Numbered from the stretch's first letter, positions 11,301 to 24,795 are shown. The stretch is 64,000 nt of DNA from Ricordea florida (GCA_949710005.1 OX453275.1:8106981-8170980), one strand, 5' to 3'. A program made the numbers and translations. Notes: generated from the letters alone by a model not told the origin.

Positions 11301-14300
11301 TACTGTATTCTAGACAGTTAATCGTTCCCGACACTCGGTCAGTGCTTTGGTCTGTCTGTTTGTCAGTCCATTACTCAGTCAGTACTGTCAATCTGTCTTC
11401 CTTAAGATTCAGTCAATCTGTCAGTCTATCATTCTCTTATTCGGTCTATCTGTTATTCAATAAACCCATCATGTCTTCTGACAGTCAGTCATAATTTAGT
11501 AAGTCAGTCATTTAGGTAGGCTGTCTGTCTCTCAGTCAGTCAGTAAGCTAGTTATCTAAGTAGGCTGTCTGTCTATCTGTCTGTCAGGAAGCTACTGTAG
11601 GCATTTAGGTAGGCTGTCTGTCTCTCAGTCAGTCAGTTAGTTATTTAAGTAGGCTGTCTGTCTATCTGTCTGTCAGTAAGCTACTGTAGTCACTTAGGTA
11701 GGCTGTCTGTCTCTCAGTCAGTCAATCCGTAAGCTAGTTATTTAGGTAGGCTGTCTGTCTCTCAGTCAGTCAGTCAGTCAGTAAGCTAGTCATTTAAGTA
11801 AGCTGTCTGTCTGTCTGTATGTCAGTAAGCTACTGTAATCATTTAGGTAGGCTGTCTGTCTCTCAGTCAGTCAGTCAGTCAGTTAGTCAGTAAGCTAGTT
11901 ATTTAGGTAGGCTGTCAGTCATTCAGTAAGCTAGCGATTTAGGTTAAGCTGTATGTCAGTCAGTCAGTTAACAAGCTAGTCATTTAAGTAGGCTGCTGGT
12001 CAGTCAGTCAGTAAGCTAGTCATTTAGGTTAAGCTGTCAGTCAGTCAGTCAGTCAGTAAGCTAGTCATTTAGGTTAAGCTGTCTGTCAGTTAAAGTCAGT
12101 AAGCTAGTCATTTAGGTTAAGCTGTCTGTCAGTCAGTCAGTCAGTCAGTCAGTCAGTAAGCTAGTCATTTAGGTAGGCTCTCAGTCAGTCAGTCAGTCTG
12201 TCTCTCATTCAAATAATCAGTCCACCATGCCTTCAAACATTTAATCCATCTATGAACTAATAATCTGTGACATGTATAACACCCCGAAAAACTCTCGAAC
12301 CAGTTTCTGACTTTGAATTTTAGACTGCTGAACCATGAACCAGATGCAGAGGATATTAAAGCTCAAGAACCTGACATCAGCAAAGAGAAGCCAGTAGTAC
12401 CACAGCATTCTTTATGGGTTGAAAAATATTCTCCAAGACTATTTACAGAGCTACTGAGCGATGATGTAAGGACAAGCCACAATGGTGGCTAGATTTATAA
12501 CTTTTTTGTTTTTTTTTATTCAATCAGACATTGCTGTCACCAAATACTCAAATACAAACATTATCATTATTTTAGTGTTCAGATAATGTAAGGTGGAAGA
12601 GCTGTTTTACTTTATGAGTTGGTGCCAACATTGGATCATGTATCTCATTGGGTGCCAAGATCAACATATTGACCAATATGTCAGTCAACAGGCAGGTTGT
12701 TACTTGATTGACAATCAACTTATAGTCAACTGACATGTTGATTCACTGTCGACCACGAGTCGAGTACTTTCTAGCCGATATACATGTATGGGTCGACGTC
12801 AGCTAGTAACAAATGACATATCAAACAATACATCAGTCAATAAAAATTGATTGATACACTCTATAAGATACAATCATAGCCCAATATTTACTAGTTTTGT
12901 TAAGCATAGCACATCTTTATCATACATTGATCAACGAAAATTTGCTACCCTCATATAGTTATTTCCACCATTAGGGGCTGGCAGTAGGGGAGGGGGATGG
13001 TTGGGTGAGTAATACTGCTTTGGTATTGTGGTTATAATGGTAAACATAGGTACCTGCATGTGCCTTCTTTATTTTGTAGGCCATCAACAGAACACTTTTG
13101 AAATGGCTGAAGCTCTGGGACCAGATTGTGTTCAACAAAGGAAAGGGAAAAAAAGAAAAAAAACTCAAGAGGAAACCTGGTAGTGAGCAAAACACAAAAC
13201 AGAGACAAACACACAACAGAAAACAAGGAACAACAGATGAGGCTGATTGGAATGTGAGTACTTATGTTAACAAGTGTATTGCCCTTTTTGGGCTAAAAAT
13301 CGTCAGTGCATCTGAGGCTGGTTGTTCAAAGACCAATTAGTGCTACGCCAGGGTTAAATTTTAACCTACGTTTCTTTTCCTCTTGTTAAAAATCATTTTC
13401 TTCGATAACTTTCTCTTTTTTCGAAAAGACAGACAGACTGTGTTTTATTAATAGACACTTTGCAGACCTAACTGAATTGCGTGACTTTACAATACTAATA
13501 AAAATAATGTTAAAAGCCTCTGTAAAATCTAGCGTGACAATTTATTAACTCATAAACTTGCAAGATAAAAAGCAATTTTAACTGTACATTTCCTTCGAAT
13601 TGCAAATTGTTGTAAACTCGATGTATTGTTACCTCAGGAAACTCTGGGTTCTGTTCTAATGCTACTCTCTCAGAACAATTAGAAATGGATTTCGTAATCT
13701 TGTAGAGGACCAAGAAGTGCATCATTTATGGCACTAGCGAAATCTGTTGTAGCCATATCACTGTACTCGGGTACTTAGTGATATCTCTTGTAGCCATATC
13801 ACTATACTTGGGTACTTAGTGATATCTCTTGTAGCCATATCACTATACTCGGGTACTTAGTGATATCTGTTGTAGCCATATCACTATACTTGGGAACATT
13901 CAGAGATGATAGTAAACTTGAATTGTGTTTCTTGGACCCACTGAGTTTGCGCACTTCGTTCCACCATTGACGTGGGTTTACACCTTTTAGGTCTTTAACT
14001 TTCGAAGCATAATACTTTGCTCTACAGAGCATCCTTTCCCTGTTATCCGCATTACGATATAATTTGTATGCCAACCCACACTTATCGGCATGAAAGGCAT
14101 GTTGGCGCATGCGTATCAGTTCGTTCAGTTTTGCCGACATCCACGGGGCGTCTTTAGGGTAAATATTGATCGTTCTCTCTGGCATGATATTACTGAGGCC
14201 GTTTATGACAAAGGCATCTTATCTTCGCAGGTAGTTTGACCTGTTACACAAGACCAGTCTATACTAGCAAAATACCGACCTAGAGAGACCTTATTACTCT

Positions 14301-16629
14301 CCCTTAAGTCCTTGATGGTAATAGATTTCCTGGTTTGCTGGTTAGGAACTCTTTTGTTTTGGGTTTCACGGTGACAGTTGCATGATCAAAGAGACCAAAA
14401 GACTCGAAAATACAGGCGATTGGGATGTTCTGCCGGAGAAGTAATTTTTGCACTTCGCACAACTTTGGTACCAAGGACATAGTGTTCGCTAGCATCAAGC
14501 TGAGTACAAAGTGAGAGCTAGTTTTGTTATTGGGTTTCCTTTGTTCGCAGCAATCTCCTTTCTGAAATGGTCTTGTACGGTGATGCTGAGCGATTTCACT
14601 AAGACCAGGACAGGAAACTCCAAAATATAATCCAGAGTAAAACACCAGCAAAAGAAAGAGGCGCATCACGGTCTCTAAACCATTATCTGCATCTCTTTTG
14701 TAAATAGGACTGTAATTCAGAGGAAAAGCGGTGAAAAACACGTCGAAAATTACATTGTGTTCAAAAAGAATTATAATGAATTTGCTTTTCAAGCTCTCAT
14801 ATCTGCATTTAAATTTCGCACTAACCCTGGGTTACCTTAAACCTGCTTCGCACAACCCAGCCTTGAAAAATTTGAATGGATTCTCTTAGGATTTAGAAAC
14901 TACTTGGTTATGAACTGTTTAACTAAAGCAGACTGTAGTTCTTGGGGAGGCTGTGGCATCATGCCGTATTGTGGTGTAAGGGGTTCCACTGTCAACCCTG
15001 AGCAAAAGCATCTGCAATTGAGATGGAAAACCCATACAACCTGAACCCTGTGATCTAGGGTGTGGCCCTTCTAAAGGTGTGACACTGTGCTCAGGAAAGT
15101 AGTATAGGGGGGAAATCAAACTCTTGGACAATAAAACATGAGGTCTGCTGCTCACTACTTTCAAGGGAAACATTTGCACGGATCCTGTGCTTCAGTATCT
15201 TCAGTTTCAAAAAGCGTGATTGGTCCTTCACAAGCTTTCAGCACTTAGAACAAATCATCTATGTGTTCAACATCAAAACAAATTAGTTCCACATCAAAAC
15301 AGATTAGTGGTAGGGTTGTAGAATGAGGTCAATTTTTCATTCATTTTTTTTTGGTAGCAATAGGCCCGTTTTATCCCTTCTACCACTGTCGCCTCAATGC
15401 GCATATTATGTGTGGCTTTAACATACCCTTACTACATTTTTACATCAGCAACAGGCCTTTTCAGAACTAGCTGTTTCCGCACGATCAAACTCGAGAAACA
15501 ACTCTTGAGAAATACTACTGATACTACCAACTACCAATTAAGAACTACTGAGATTCGGGTGGGAACCGTGAACAAAAATTACAGAACTTAAAATGGAACT
15601 GAGGCACTTGCATGTTCGAAATGAGCAGTAGGTTTTGCTGTCCTTGAATTCTTAAAGTTTCCAGAGGCAAAACGTATGAGCAATATTTTCAACGGTATAA
15701 GTTGTTTTTCCCCTGATTTACGTTTTCTTCTTTCCAGGACCTTGATGCAACTGGTAGACCTGTTCGTAAGGTTTGTTCAATTATGTTAGGGACTGAAGTC
15801 GGTGTGACCCATCATGTTTGATGGATAAAACATGCCCCAGAAAGACACAGACTTGATTTGACAATGTGCTCACAGTAAACATATTTTCAACCATTCACAT
15901 TTAGGGAGCCTAAAATTGAGATCTGTGTATTTTGTTGTTGTTGTTGTTTTACCTTTTTTTAAGGCTAATAGAGCGTTTTCACTCACGTGGCCAGCAGCTA
16001 TGCAAATTTTTTGGAACAAAAGAAAGTTTTTACATAAGAAAAGAGTTCAACTCCCAGAGGATTAGTTTGGAACACCAACATGGCCGCCGTTTCATTGTTT
16101 TGGAACACCAATATGGCTGCTGTGACGTCATGTGAAAACGCTCTATAGTGATGGAGAAATTAAAGGTAGAATTCATTTGTTTGGTTCCCTATTAGGTGGC
16201 TCTGCTTTGTGGTCCACCAGGCCTCGGCAAAACTACTTTAGCACATGTCATTGCTAAACACGCTGGATACAACGTTGTAGAGATGAATGCAAGGCATGTA
16301 TCAGCTCTAGTACTGTTTCTGTCTTTAAATCACTTTTGTTATTTGACAGGCCTTAGCCACTGGCAAGGTCTGCAGGACGGAGAGGAGTCCAAATTGCTCA
16401 ACAAGTAATGGGAATAGGACTGAGAGGAGTCCAGTTCGGTCTTTAATCGTGCGAGTGATAACAAAATCGGACGACCGCGCAGGAGCTCAATTTGTTTATG
16501 ACGAGTCTGATTACAGACCGAATTGGACGACACGAAGTCGTATTACCAATTAATCATAAAAATTGCAATTTACAAGGAAATAAGAAGAGCCAAATGTAAG
16601 TTATGAAAGAAAATATTATTGTTCAAGAG

Positions 16630-16669
<40 letters not shown>

Positions 16670-16706
16670 CCGGACACTGTTTCTATGGTGATTAGAACCA
16701 AGGTTG

Positions 16707-16739
<33 letters not shown>

Positions 16740-18514
16740 GATTGGCTTATTGAACTGTCCGATAACAACTTGACCTGCTTGACAAGGAGCTTTTTTAACC
16801 AATCACAATCGGGGAAATTGTAATTTTTATGATAAGAGGCAAAACGAAAACCAATCGTCACTCGCTCATGGGCGTTTAATTTACCCGTGCTTTGTGCTGA
16901 AGGCATGCATTTGCTTTGAGTTCTTATTGGTTAATCTAATTTGGCCACAGTAATTACATTGTGTTTCGTTTTACGACATGTGATGAAAAATAGGTCCGCA
17001 ATGCGTACGTGTGGCTCACTAGACCACGTGACAGGCGCTCGACTCTCGTGGACAAATAAATAAACAAATAATTAATCCGATTGTGCCGTAATGGGACTAC
17101 ACACTTCGTGTAGGCCACACAAAACCGCTCTACGTTATATGATTGGTCGCAATGTTGCAATGTTGTGGGCGTTATGGTTTTTAAAAGAACGAGCTCACAA
17201 GACTCTAAAAGACGGATTGTGAACTAGTTACACCCTCTGCTTATATAAAGAACTGTACGATCTTCTAAACTGAGTTTGTTAATGAACGAACAATTCATTG
17301 TATTTTTTTTTCACCGATTTACTTTCATCCTTTGTTTCTCAGCGATGATCGATCCCAGGAAGCGTTCAAAAACACTCTCGAAGCATCAACACAAATGAAA
17401 TCTGTGTTAGGTTACAATGAAAGGCCAAACTGCCTCATTATTGACGAAATTGATGGCGCACCTGCGGTAAGTATTAGAACTTGTTATTTTGTTTGATATT
17501 AATCCCAACACTAATGCTCGAAATGATAGCTTTCAAGCGCATTTAATCCAGCCTATGGAATTTCCGTGAGAGCTGTTGTCAACTCACTGTCGAAAGTAGT
17601 TTCGGGATTGCTTTGCTTTTACATCGCTAGTTTAGGTGGTTAGCTAAAAACCTCTCGTCAGTTTCTCAACCAATCAGAATTGGAATTAAAATTAGCTGAG
17701 TGGCCTGCACGCGTTTTCCCGCGCTTGTGCCAACGACATGTATTTGCTTGGAGTTCCACAGTCTGCATACTTCGAAAAGACCAAAGATATACAGTTGATA
17801 TCAAACTTCTATTTACTTTTCTTTTGGACAGCCTGCAATAAATGTTTTGTTGTCTATCGTCAAGCAGAAAGATCCTGGTAAGTGAGCTGCTCTGACTTTA
17901 TCTTACATTTTGGCGACCTATTTCCTGGCCATTTGATTTGTTTTGATATCCAAAAATATTGAAAACTTACAACCACAATTCAGTTTCTCTTCCTTCATTT
18001 CAGGCTCTTTAAAGACTTAAAAAACATATCATTTTTCGCAAAAGTATTCGTTCGCGCAGCGGCCATTTTGATACAGTATGGTCAGCGGTTTCCCCTTAAT
18101 TTAATATGGCACAATGTGTATCATGTGTTAATGAAAAAGGCGACCAAAATAATATCCCCGGCTATCTTTATAGAAGTGAAAGTCGCCAAGTAAGTTTGCA
18201 TTTGTAAACTTTAATTGTGTTTTGCTTATTAATAAAGATGATGGTGATTTATTTTTAGAGTTAAAGCTGATTCTATATATTCTGTATAGACGCTGCACCA
18301 ACGAAGAAGACAAAGAAGGGCAAAAGAGGGCCTCTCTCCCGACCCATCATCTGTATTTGTAACGACCAGTAAGTCAATCAAAGAGCTCTGTGTTCAGTTC
18401 ATCAGCGCTACATCCAGAAGGATTTAAAACACTCCATTTTTCAAATACTATTTACTGCCAACCCATTGGCATTATTTTTGCTCTCTCCGCAGGTATTTAT
18501 AACCATCAAAATCA

Positions 18515-18550
<36 letters not shown>

Positions 18551-20189
18551 CATGATGTCATTCCGTGTTGTCTTGTTTATTGTTTTTGTTGCTGGTATTT
18601 AATTTTTGTTGTTGTCGTCTCTCCTATCATTTCTCAGTGTCATTGATGCTTTTGTCCTTGTTTTTTTTAGCTCTTATTGTTGAATTACGCTTTTAACTAA
18701 TATAACTGCTTGTGGAATTGTCAAATGTGTTCCCGACAAATTTGTGCACAATTTGCTTTGGGTTTCAGGTACGCTGCTGCATTACGTCAGCTACGTCAAG
18801 TCGCCTTTCTCGTAACGTTCCCGCCCACAGTTCCAAGCCGGTTAGCCAATCGCCTGTTAGAGGTACAAAGCTTTATGTATCCTGCATCAAAAGGCCCGTG
18901 GGAATAACAATACTTCTAGGCGTTCACGCTAGAGATAATGTGATAATCGCCTGCCTGTGGTTTGTGTGGGCCTTTTGCCTGGCAGACGGTAGAAAAAAGT
19001 TGCATATTTTCGTATTGCACTTCTTTTCACTTGTGAAATATGATAAGGGACTCAAAATGCCTGTATTTGACTTTTTACTTCATATAGATTGCAAAGCAAG
19101 AGTCTGTGAACACTGATATGACAACTTTAACGTCGTTGTGTGAAAAGGCAGACAACGACATAAGGTCATGCTTAAACACGCTTCAGGTAAATAGAATATT
19201 GTATTTGCTGTTATTATTTGGACCGCAAACGCGCGATTTATTAAATCATTGTTATTGGTTACCAGGGCGGGCAAGTCCGAGATGCTTAGTCTGCTCGGAA
19301 TTTCGCACACGTTACCGTAAAGAAAAGTTAAATTTTGGGTATGTGTAATGTTTTCCTCAGCGATATCTCGTGTTTTAAGTTGGGGAGTTGTTTCCTTCTA
19401 GAAATCATACACCTGCGCACTAAACACAGGCTATTTTTTGTGGATTTTTTAGTCAATGTCTCTCTTATTGCTGGCTTAAAATCTGCAATTAACTCTTTAA
19501 ACCAGGGCCCCTAACAGGAGGAACAAATTTGGGGCCATATCGCGAACAAGTTTAATTAGTGTGTATCACAGGAGTTCCACTGAAACATTCTCCTTTTCCA
19601 TAGACTGAACTCAAGCTTACAGTCACAAAAAGTAATCACACTCATTAGCTTGAATTGCATTACACGCGACACGTTTAATGTTTACCCTTTAAGTACCAAA
19701 GACACCAAGCAAAACCCAAAAATGTTCCTTTGGGCAATTTTCTCTAACAAACAAGACCATAGAATGGTATAATTAACTATTAGATTATGAACTCGATTTC
19801 TATGAGGTGATATCATCTCACAGAAATCGAGAGCGAATAATCTTATTGTTTTAGTAAAAATCATAATAAACGAATCGTGTGTCGGTGAAAAAAAATAAGA
19901 CGTCGCCATTTTAAAAACAATCTTCAACCAAGTGCTGTCTAATGGCTGATAGTCTGCAGTAGCTCAGTCAGTCAGATTAGTGTACTAGTTGATTTTTGCT
20001 AATGTTGTATATGGTACAAATAGTTGTACAGAGGAGTTAATTTTCTAAAGAAACCTGTGCTGTGCCGGTGGCAAATTAGTATAGGTAATAGCATGGTTTG
20101 TAGTGATATTTGGTATAAATACCACGAGGGTTGTACGTAATTTCAAGAGCCGTTAGGCGAGTGAAATTTGAGACAATTTTGAAATATCT

Positions 20190-20221
<32 letters not shown>

Positions 20222-23200
20222 ATCATGCTATTATTTGTTTATACTACTACTCGCAAAAGGTTTGTAATTTTCACATGTAGGTATTTCAAATTAAGCAGAA
20301 ATACCACTGCTCTTAGCCAATCAAATTACAGAAATTTCTCATGTAGTAGTATAATGACAAAAATTGATTTAATAAACAAGTTAGTTAATAAAGTCTGTTT
20401 TACCACCGTAGAATGTAAGGCTAGGGGTGTATATGTTGTAATTCAATTTTTTCCTTGGTTCAAATTTTATTTTCCTTTGTGTTCTGGTATGGTAATGTTG
20501 ATAATGAGTTTGAAACAAAGGAAAATAAAATTTAAACCAAGGATAAAATTCAACTACAACATGTACACTCTGACGAAGGGTAACGCTCGAAACGTCAGAG
20601 ACCCTTTCAAAATCTTAACAGGTGGTGAAACGTCATATACTTGTTTGACACGCCATGTTTGCTCAGTGGTATGTAGTTACTTACTTTATCTGCCAATTCG
20701 TTTGAAAACCGTAAGAGTTACTGTTTCAGTACTCTCTCTTCCCTCGGTATTCAGTTTATACACAAGCGGCATGGTCGAGTGTGGCTTGAGCACGTACAGT
20801 CTTCAGGAATTGGTCAGAAGGACGCACATCGCAGTCTGTTCTCCATCTGGCAAGAAATCTTCCAACTGCCCAAGCCGAAACGTCACCGCTTTGCCGCCAT
20901 CACCTGTGGAAATAACCCAACGGGACCTCTTAATAACAGAGAATCGCTGTTTGTGACTCACCCTGGTGGTAACTATGGCAACCTATCCAATGGGGAATAC
21001 CAGGGAATATCCTCCATGAGTAGCCGGTTTCACTCTGTCCTCCATTCAGCCATGTCAAGTGGACAGTACGACAAAGTTTCACAAGGTGCGTGTTGTAATA
21101 AATCACGATACATTAATATCAATCTACAAGCGTTCTATTACAAATCAGGGTGCTTGGTGGCCAGTCGGGCCAGTTTCCTTGAATTCTGAGTGATCCATCC
21201 CAAAATGGTCAAAATGAAGTAGCCCTCGATTTCCTCTAGTTGTGAATGTGGATCGCTCGTGGAATCACTGTTAAAACGGCTCGGAATTTCCACTTCAGAA
21301 CTAAAAATTCACTAAAATGGATTTTCTTAGAGTCCCGGCAAAGAAACGAAGAGAAAGGTAGTCCAATTAAACTACACACTGAGTTATATTTTTAACTTTG
21401 TACTTCGCATAATTTGCATTGCAACGGTTCGAAATTCCGTGGCATAGTCGCACATGGGGCATTGGAACCTTAACTTTTGTGGCCCCGGTCAGTTTTAACT
21501 CGCCACGGGCGACTGTGCGACCACCAATTTTTAGCCCTGACAAATGCCGTTCTCTTGTTGGCTATGGTAATCACTATTCATTCTGTGAAAGAACAGTTAA
21601 CAGGTTTTTTTTTTCCATTTCACCAAGCAAGCATAAATAACGGATTTTCGTTCTGGCATGAAAGCAGAAGAAATTGTGAAATTGAATTGATCGAGGTTAA
21701 CCGGGATACAATATTAAATATATTGCTTTGATAAATTCAGGGAACAGGGACGGTAAAGATTGTTATCAAAATATAGTCACGGCTGTATACTTTCACAGTG
21801 CAGTAATTGTAAAGCAGTTTAAAAATCGCTGCGTTAATAAGTCTTGATCGATTGACGTGGTTACCTATTTTACACAAATAGTATTGTTACGATTAACATT
21901 TTTTCCAATTTTTTACAGGAATTTTTGAAAACTATTTGCAAGTGAAGTTCAAGGATCCAAGCTTTGAAACGGTTAGTTGACAATTATACTGTGCGAGATC
22001 TTTGCTTGTTTTAGATAGTGTTTGATCGAAAATTAATGCCTTCATATTGATTTTCTGGGTAATAAAGAGGACTCAACAACAGAACTTCTGTTTCAATCTT
22101 CTATATTATGTTGTGTTCCGTTATTTATAGGTTGTTTCTGGTACTGAGTGGTTTGCATTCTCGGACTTCATAGAGAGCGCCGTGTTGGAGCGACAGAGTT
22201 ACATCCTACAAGGCTACAGCCCATTCCTTTCCGTTGCCTTCCATCTGTTTTATGCATCTGCATCACACTCCAAACTTAACTATCCCAGCAGCCAATACGA
22301 GGTGAGCAAACCATTACCCGTTTCGACTTTCGCGGGAAACTGGCGAGCTGCTCACATAATAAACTCTGAAAACAAACTAAGATGATTTAATTCAGGTTTC
22401 TTATTTGCGGATTTATTTTGAGTTTTGTCAACAATTTAACGGCATTGCTTTCTCTTTTTAACCACCCGGATAACAACATTAGCAGTAAGTAAGTACGAGT
22501 TTTTGGCCCACACGGCCGGAAGTACCTGGAAATATTGTAACTCCCCCTGGATGGGATGCTATTAAGTACACTTATCCACCTGGGTGGAGAGATACTGTGG
22601 AGTTAAGTTTCTTGTCCAAGGAAATAACACAGTATCAATACCAGAGCTCGAACTCCGGACCTCCTCCTCGGAAGTTCCACATGCTAACCACTACACTGCC
22701 CTGTCTCCTATCTTATAGAAAATGCTTGCGTACGATTTTTACAGGCTAATTGAGTAGTGTCAGTAAGCAAAAAAGTGGTTGCAATAAAGGAGGGAGTCCC
22801 TCGACAGTGACCTCAGATCCTTCAAAGCAGAATGATAAGTTTAGTCTTCTACTTCAAAGTGTACTGATAGGTACTTTTTTTTCCCGTAAGAATTACGTTA
22901 AAGAAACAAGGATAAAGAACCTCGTTAATGCCATCAAGAACGAGTCGTCTCCGCGCGTGCGTCAGAACGTGGACATACGTACCGCTTGTCTTGATATGTT
23001 GCCTTTTATACTGGAAATCATCTCTCCCACTCTGCGACCGGTAAGTCAACAAGCAGTAAATAACGTAAATAGTAAGTCAAGTCACACATATTTTAACAGT
23101 ACGCAGGACCACATGATTTAGGAACCTGAATGTGAACTTAATCAGTGCTTTCCCATTTTGTCAAGTCATAAAACGTTTCTCATGTATGCATAAGAGCATT

Positions 23201-24567
23201 GCACCTACCGCTTGTAATCGTCCCCGTTGGGCCGGTGACATCCCATAGCGTCATCTGAGGGGGTTTTTTTGCCTATGGCCTTGTGGCTTGGTCGTTTCCC
23301 TCCTTCGGGGTGCGCCGGTTGAGTTCATTGCACTTAGGGCTCAACTAGGTATCACCATGTCGCTCTGCCATTGCACTGGTCATAGCACTATTAGACCCGG
23401 GCAGAGGGCGCCGTAAAAAAAAAAAAAACCATGGTAGCTGGAGCAAGAGCTCCCTGACAAATTCTAAACCTCTTTTTTCTTACAACCAAATTATTGACAA
23501 ATTTCAACCATGGTCATTCTGTACCCAAAATATGGGTATGTTTAACCATGGTCATTCTGTACCCAATTTATAAGGAAATTTTAACCATGTTTATTCCATC
23601 GAGAACCCTGTTCCCCGTTCCCTGGTGATCATTCGAACGATTGAACAGTTTTCGTTTATGCCAAACTCTGCGTCAAAAGTCAGATTAACCAACCCAGCGA
23701 GAGAAACAAAATGGGATCGCTCCATCGAAACAAAATTTCTGGGCAAACAGGGACTTAAGCAAGATCTGCTTGTTTATGGAAAGGGAAGGTTTGGTTGGCC
23801 CGGAACGACTGCGCAAAGACTAATGAGGACAGCGTTCGATGGTGGTCGACTTTTTCCAACTAGACCGAAGCGTTCCGTTTATGTTTGAACTCAAATTTCT
23901 TGAATTTTGGCACAGTGGAAAGAACCATTGATCTTTTCTCCTTACAGGTTAGCACTCAGCTATTTTCAGCCCGGGAAAAACTACAACTAGCGGAGCTAAT
24001 AGATAGCATGATTGGCTACAATCTGACCTATCAACAAGAAAGAAACTTTGATGGACAGTACACTTATGTACTGGATCCGTAAGTCCTTTATTCACGTTTT
24101 TAGTCCGAGATGTAAATTCTCCCAACTGGTCATTGATGTATCTGTCCAATTCAATTGGGAGATTTTGACTTTACTATTAGGTAATTCAAAAGGAGAAGAT
24201 AACATATTGATCACTTTAAATTTGTACCTCGAAAGGCATTCACAATTACCCAAAAATCAATTTCACGCCTTAGCTTCCAGTAGTTACATACATATTTTTT
24301 TCCGCAATATATTTATATCTGATGCACAAAGCCTAACAGACACTGCACGAGTGCATGTAAACGTTTCCTCTTGTGCTTTTTGTGCTTTATTTTTCTTGGT
24401 AATTTTCCTTTAGCTTTTCTTTTTTAGTCCTGAACGGAAATCACGTTTGTGGTTGGTATGTTTTCTTTATGTTACAGAAACATGGAAGAAGCTGTTAAAT
24501 TCCCAGGTTCAGTTTACCACAACACAAACAACTAACTTATGCAACCAAGCAACTGATAGCGAGAGAG
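8311..24567 (+). CDS. CHTF18: CTF18 alternative clamp-loader subunit (AAA+)
   Basis: CTF18 forms an RFC-like complex (RFC2-5, DCC1, CTF8) that handles PCNA at forks and supports sister-chromatid cohesion. I trace 20 exons in consistent phase: 8311-8398, 8497-8703, 9731-10005, 10861-10956, 11158-11210, 12324-12465, 13080-13253, 15738-15770, 16196-16293, 17343-17466, 17832-17877, 18290-18368, 18769-18862, 19088-19186, 20755-21085, 21919-21971, 22131-22301, 22891-23040, 23948-24078, 24478-24567. The start [10 protein letters not shown] leads to the [11 protein letters not shown] helix typical of CTF18 N-termini. [18 protein letters not shown] precedes Walker [10 protein letters not shown], with Walker B LIIDEIDG and sensor CICND. 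Intron 9 is GC-AG. Exon 20 has a one-nt frame break at the T-run 24513-24515. The C-terminal ~150-200 residues, including the tail that binds CTF8/DCC1, are not found downstream. Confidence 0.9.
8806..8900. repeat. Dispersed repeat copy (GACGAAGGGCTAACGCTCG)
   Basis: Shares the core GACGAAGGGCTAACGCTCG with 20571-20590, and the following TTTTACCTTACGGTGG with 49984-50060. It is an interspersed family, present here in CTF18 intron 2. The core looks like CTGANGA-hairpin-GAAA, reminiscent of a hammerhead core, but the first base here is not C. Confidence 0.6.
11330..12215. repeat. CAGT-rich minisatellite in CTF18 intron 5
   Basis: About 0.9 kb of imperfect repeats built from (CAGT)n or (CTGT)n tracts followed by a conserved spacer around AAGCTAGTCATTTAGGTAGG. 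About ten or more higher-order units, 50-100 bp long, are visible. It has no coding content. Confidence 0.9.
13745..13900. repeat. 42-bp tandem repeat, ~3.5 copies
   Basis: Nearly identical tandem copies of a unit containing TAGCCATATCACTATACT and TTAGTGATATCTCTTG. It overlaps the 3' end (minus sense) of the LINE-like fragment and gives its reading frame a repetitive tail. Confidence 0.85.
13802..14620 (-). mobile_element. Non-LTR retrotransposon fragment (L2/CR1-like)
   Basis: Minus strand. An upstream frame contains [17 protein letters not shown], like the start of an APE endonuclease domain. A second frame contains [16 protein letters not shown] and [15 protein letters not shown], typical of the linker between endonuclease and reverse transcriptase in L2/CR1 elements. 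Most of the endonuclease and all of the RT core are missing, and the frames are disjoint. It is a decayed insertion in CTF18 intron 7. Confidence 0.65.
16428..16528. repeat. Hairpin-forming inverted repeat
   Basis: GTCCAGTTCGGTCT at the left pairs with AGACCGAATTGGAC at the right, and further pairing extends inward. It is a ~100-bp foldback of MITE type, directly after CTF18 exon 9. Confidence 0.7.
18515..18550. repeat. (ATT)n microsatellite
   Basis: About twelve ATT units in CTF18 intron 12. Confidence 0.95.
20087..20232. mobile_element. Foldback MITE
   Basis: Ends AATAGCATGGTTTG and CAAATCATGCTATT (one mismatch) are inverted. Pairing continues through GATATTTGGTATAAATACCA against the matching right arm, so each arm is about 38 bp. 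It sits in CTF18 intron 14. Confidence 0.7.
20433..20600. repeat. Foldback plus GACGAAGGG repeat copy
   Basis: A left arm (~20433-20480) rich in TTCCTTGG and TTTATTTTCCTTTG is inverted at 20518-20562. It is followed by CTCTGACG(N17)CGTCAGAG at 20568-20600, which encloses the GACGAAGGGTAACGCTCGAAA core shared with 8806-8900. It is probably the end of a dispersed element. Confidence 0.6.
22483..22703 (-). mobile_element. tRNA-derived SINE-like element
   Basis: Read on the minus strand, it begins with an A-box-like GTAGTGGTTAGCATG and has a B-box-like GGAGTTCGAGCTC about 35 bp on. These are the internal Pol III promoter pattern of tRNA-derived SINEs. A unique body of ~150 bp follows. It lies between CTF18 exons 17 and 18. 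Confidence 0.55.
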
Positions 24568-24795
24568 GTGAGTTGAGTCGGTTTTACGATGAGGCGTATA
24601 TAGCTTTCTATTATAACGACGTACCACTTTCTTTGTTGCCATTCAATTTTATATGGAAAAAGGATTGATAAGCTCGCACAGTGTTTTACGGCAAACTTCA
24701 AAAGTGGTCGCTTTGGCTTCCTGGGGTCAGTTCACTAACACTCTTACAAGTGTAGTTTACAAGTGTAGCTTTGTCCATAATGTTCGCTTGATAAA

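Noticed and set aside
11330..12215. CRISPR-like spaced repeats
   Set aside because: Units are degenerate tetranucleotide tracts with variable length in a eukaryotic intron; no uniform repeat-spacer architecture.
13098..13340. 80-codon ORF as a separate gene
   Set aside because: Its first half is CTF18 exon 7 (13080-13253) read in frame, then it runs past the GTGAGT donor into the intron.
20225..20956. 243-codon plus ORF
   Set aside because: It runs from an intron into CTF18 exon 15 in the wrong frame; the exon's CTF18-like frame is different. Its 5' half is foldback repeat.
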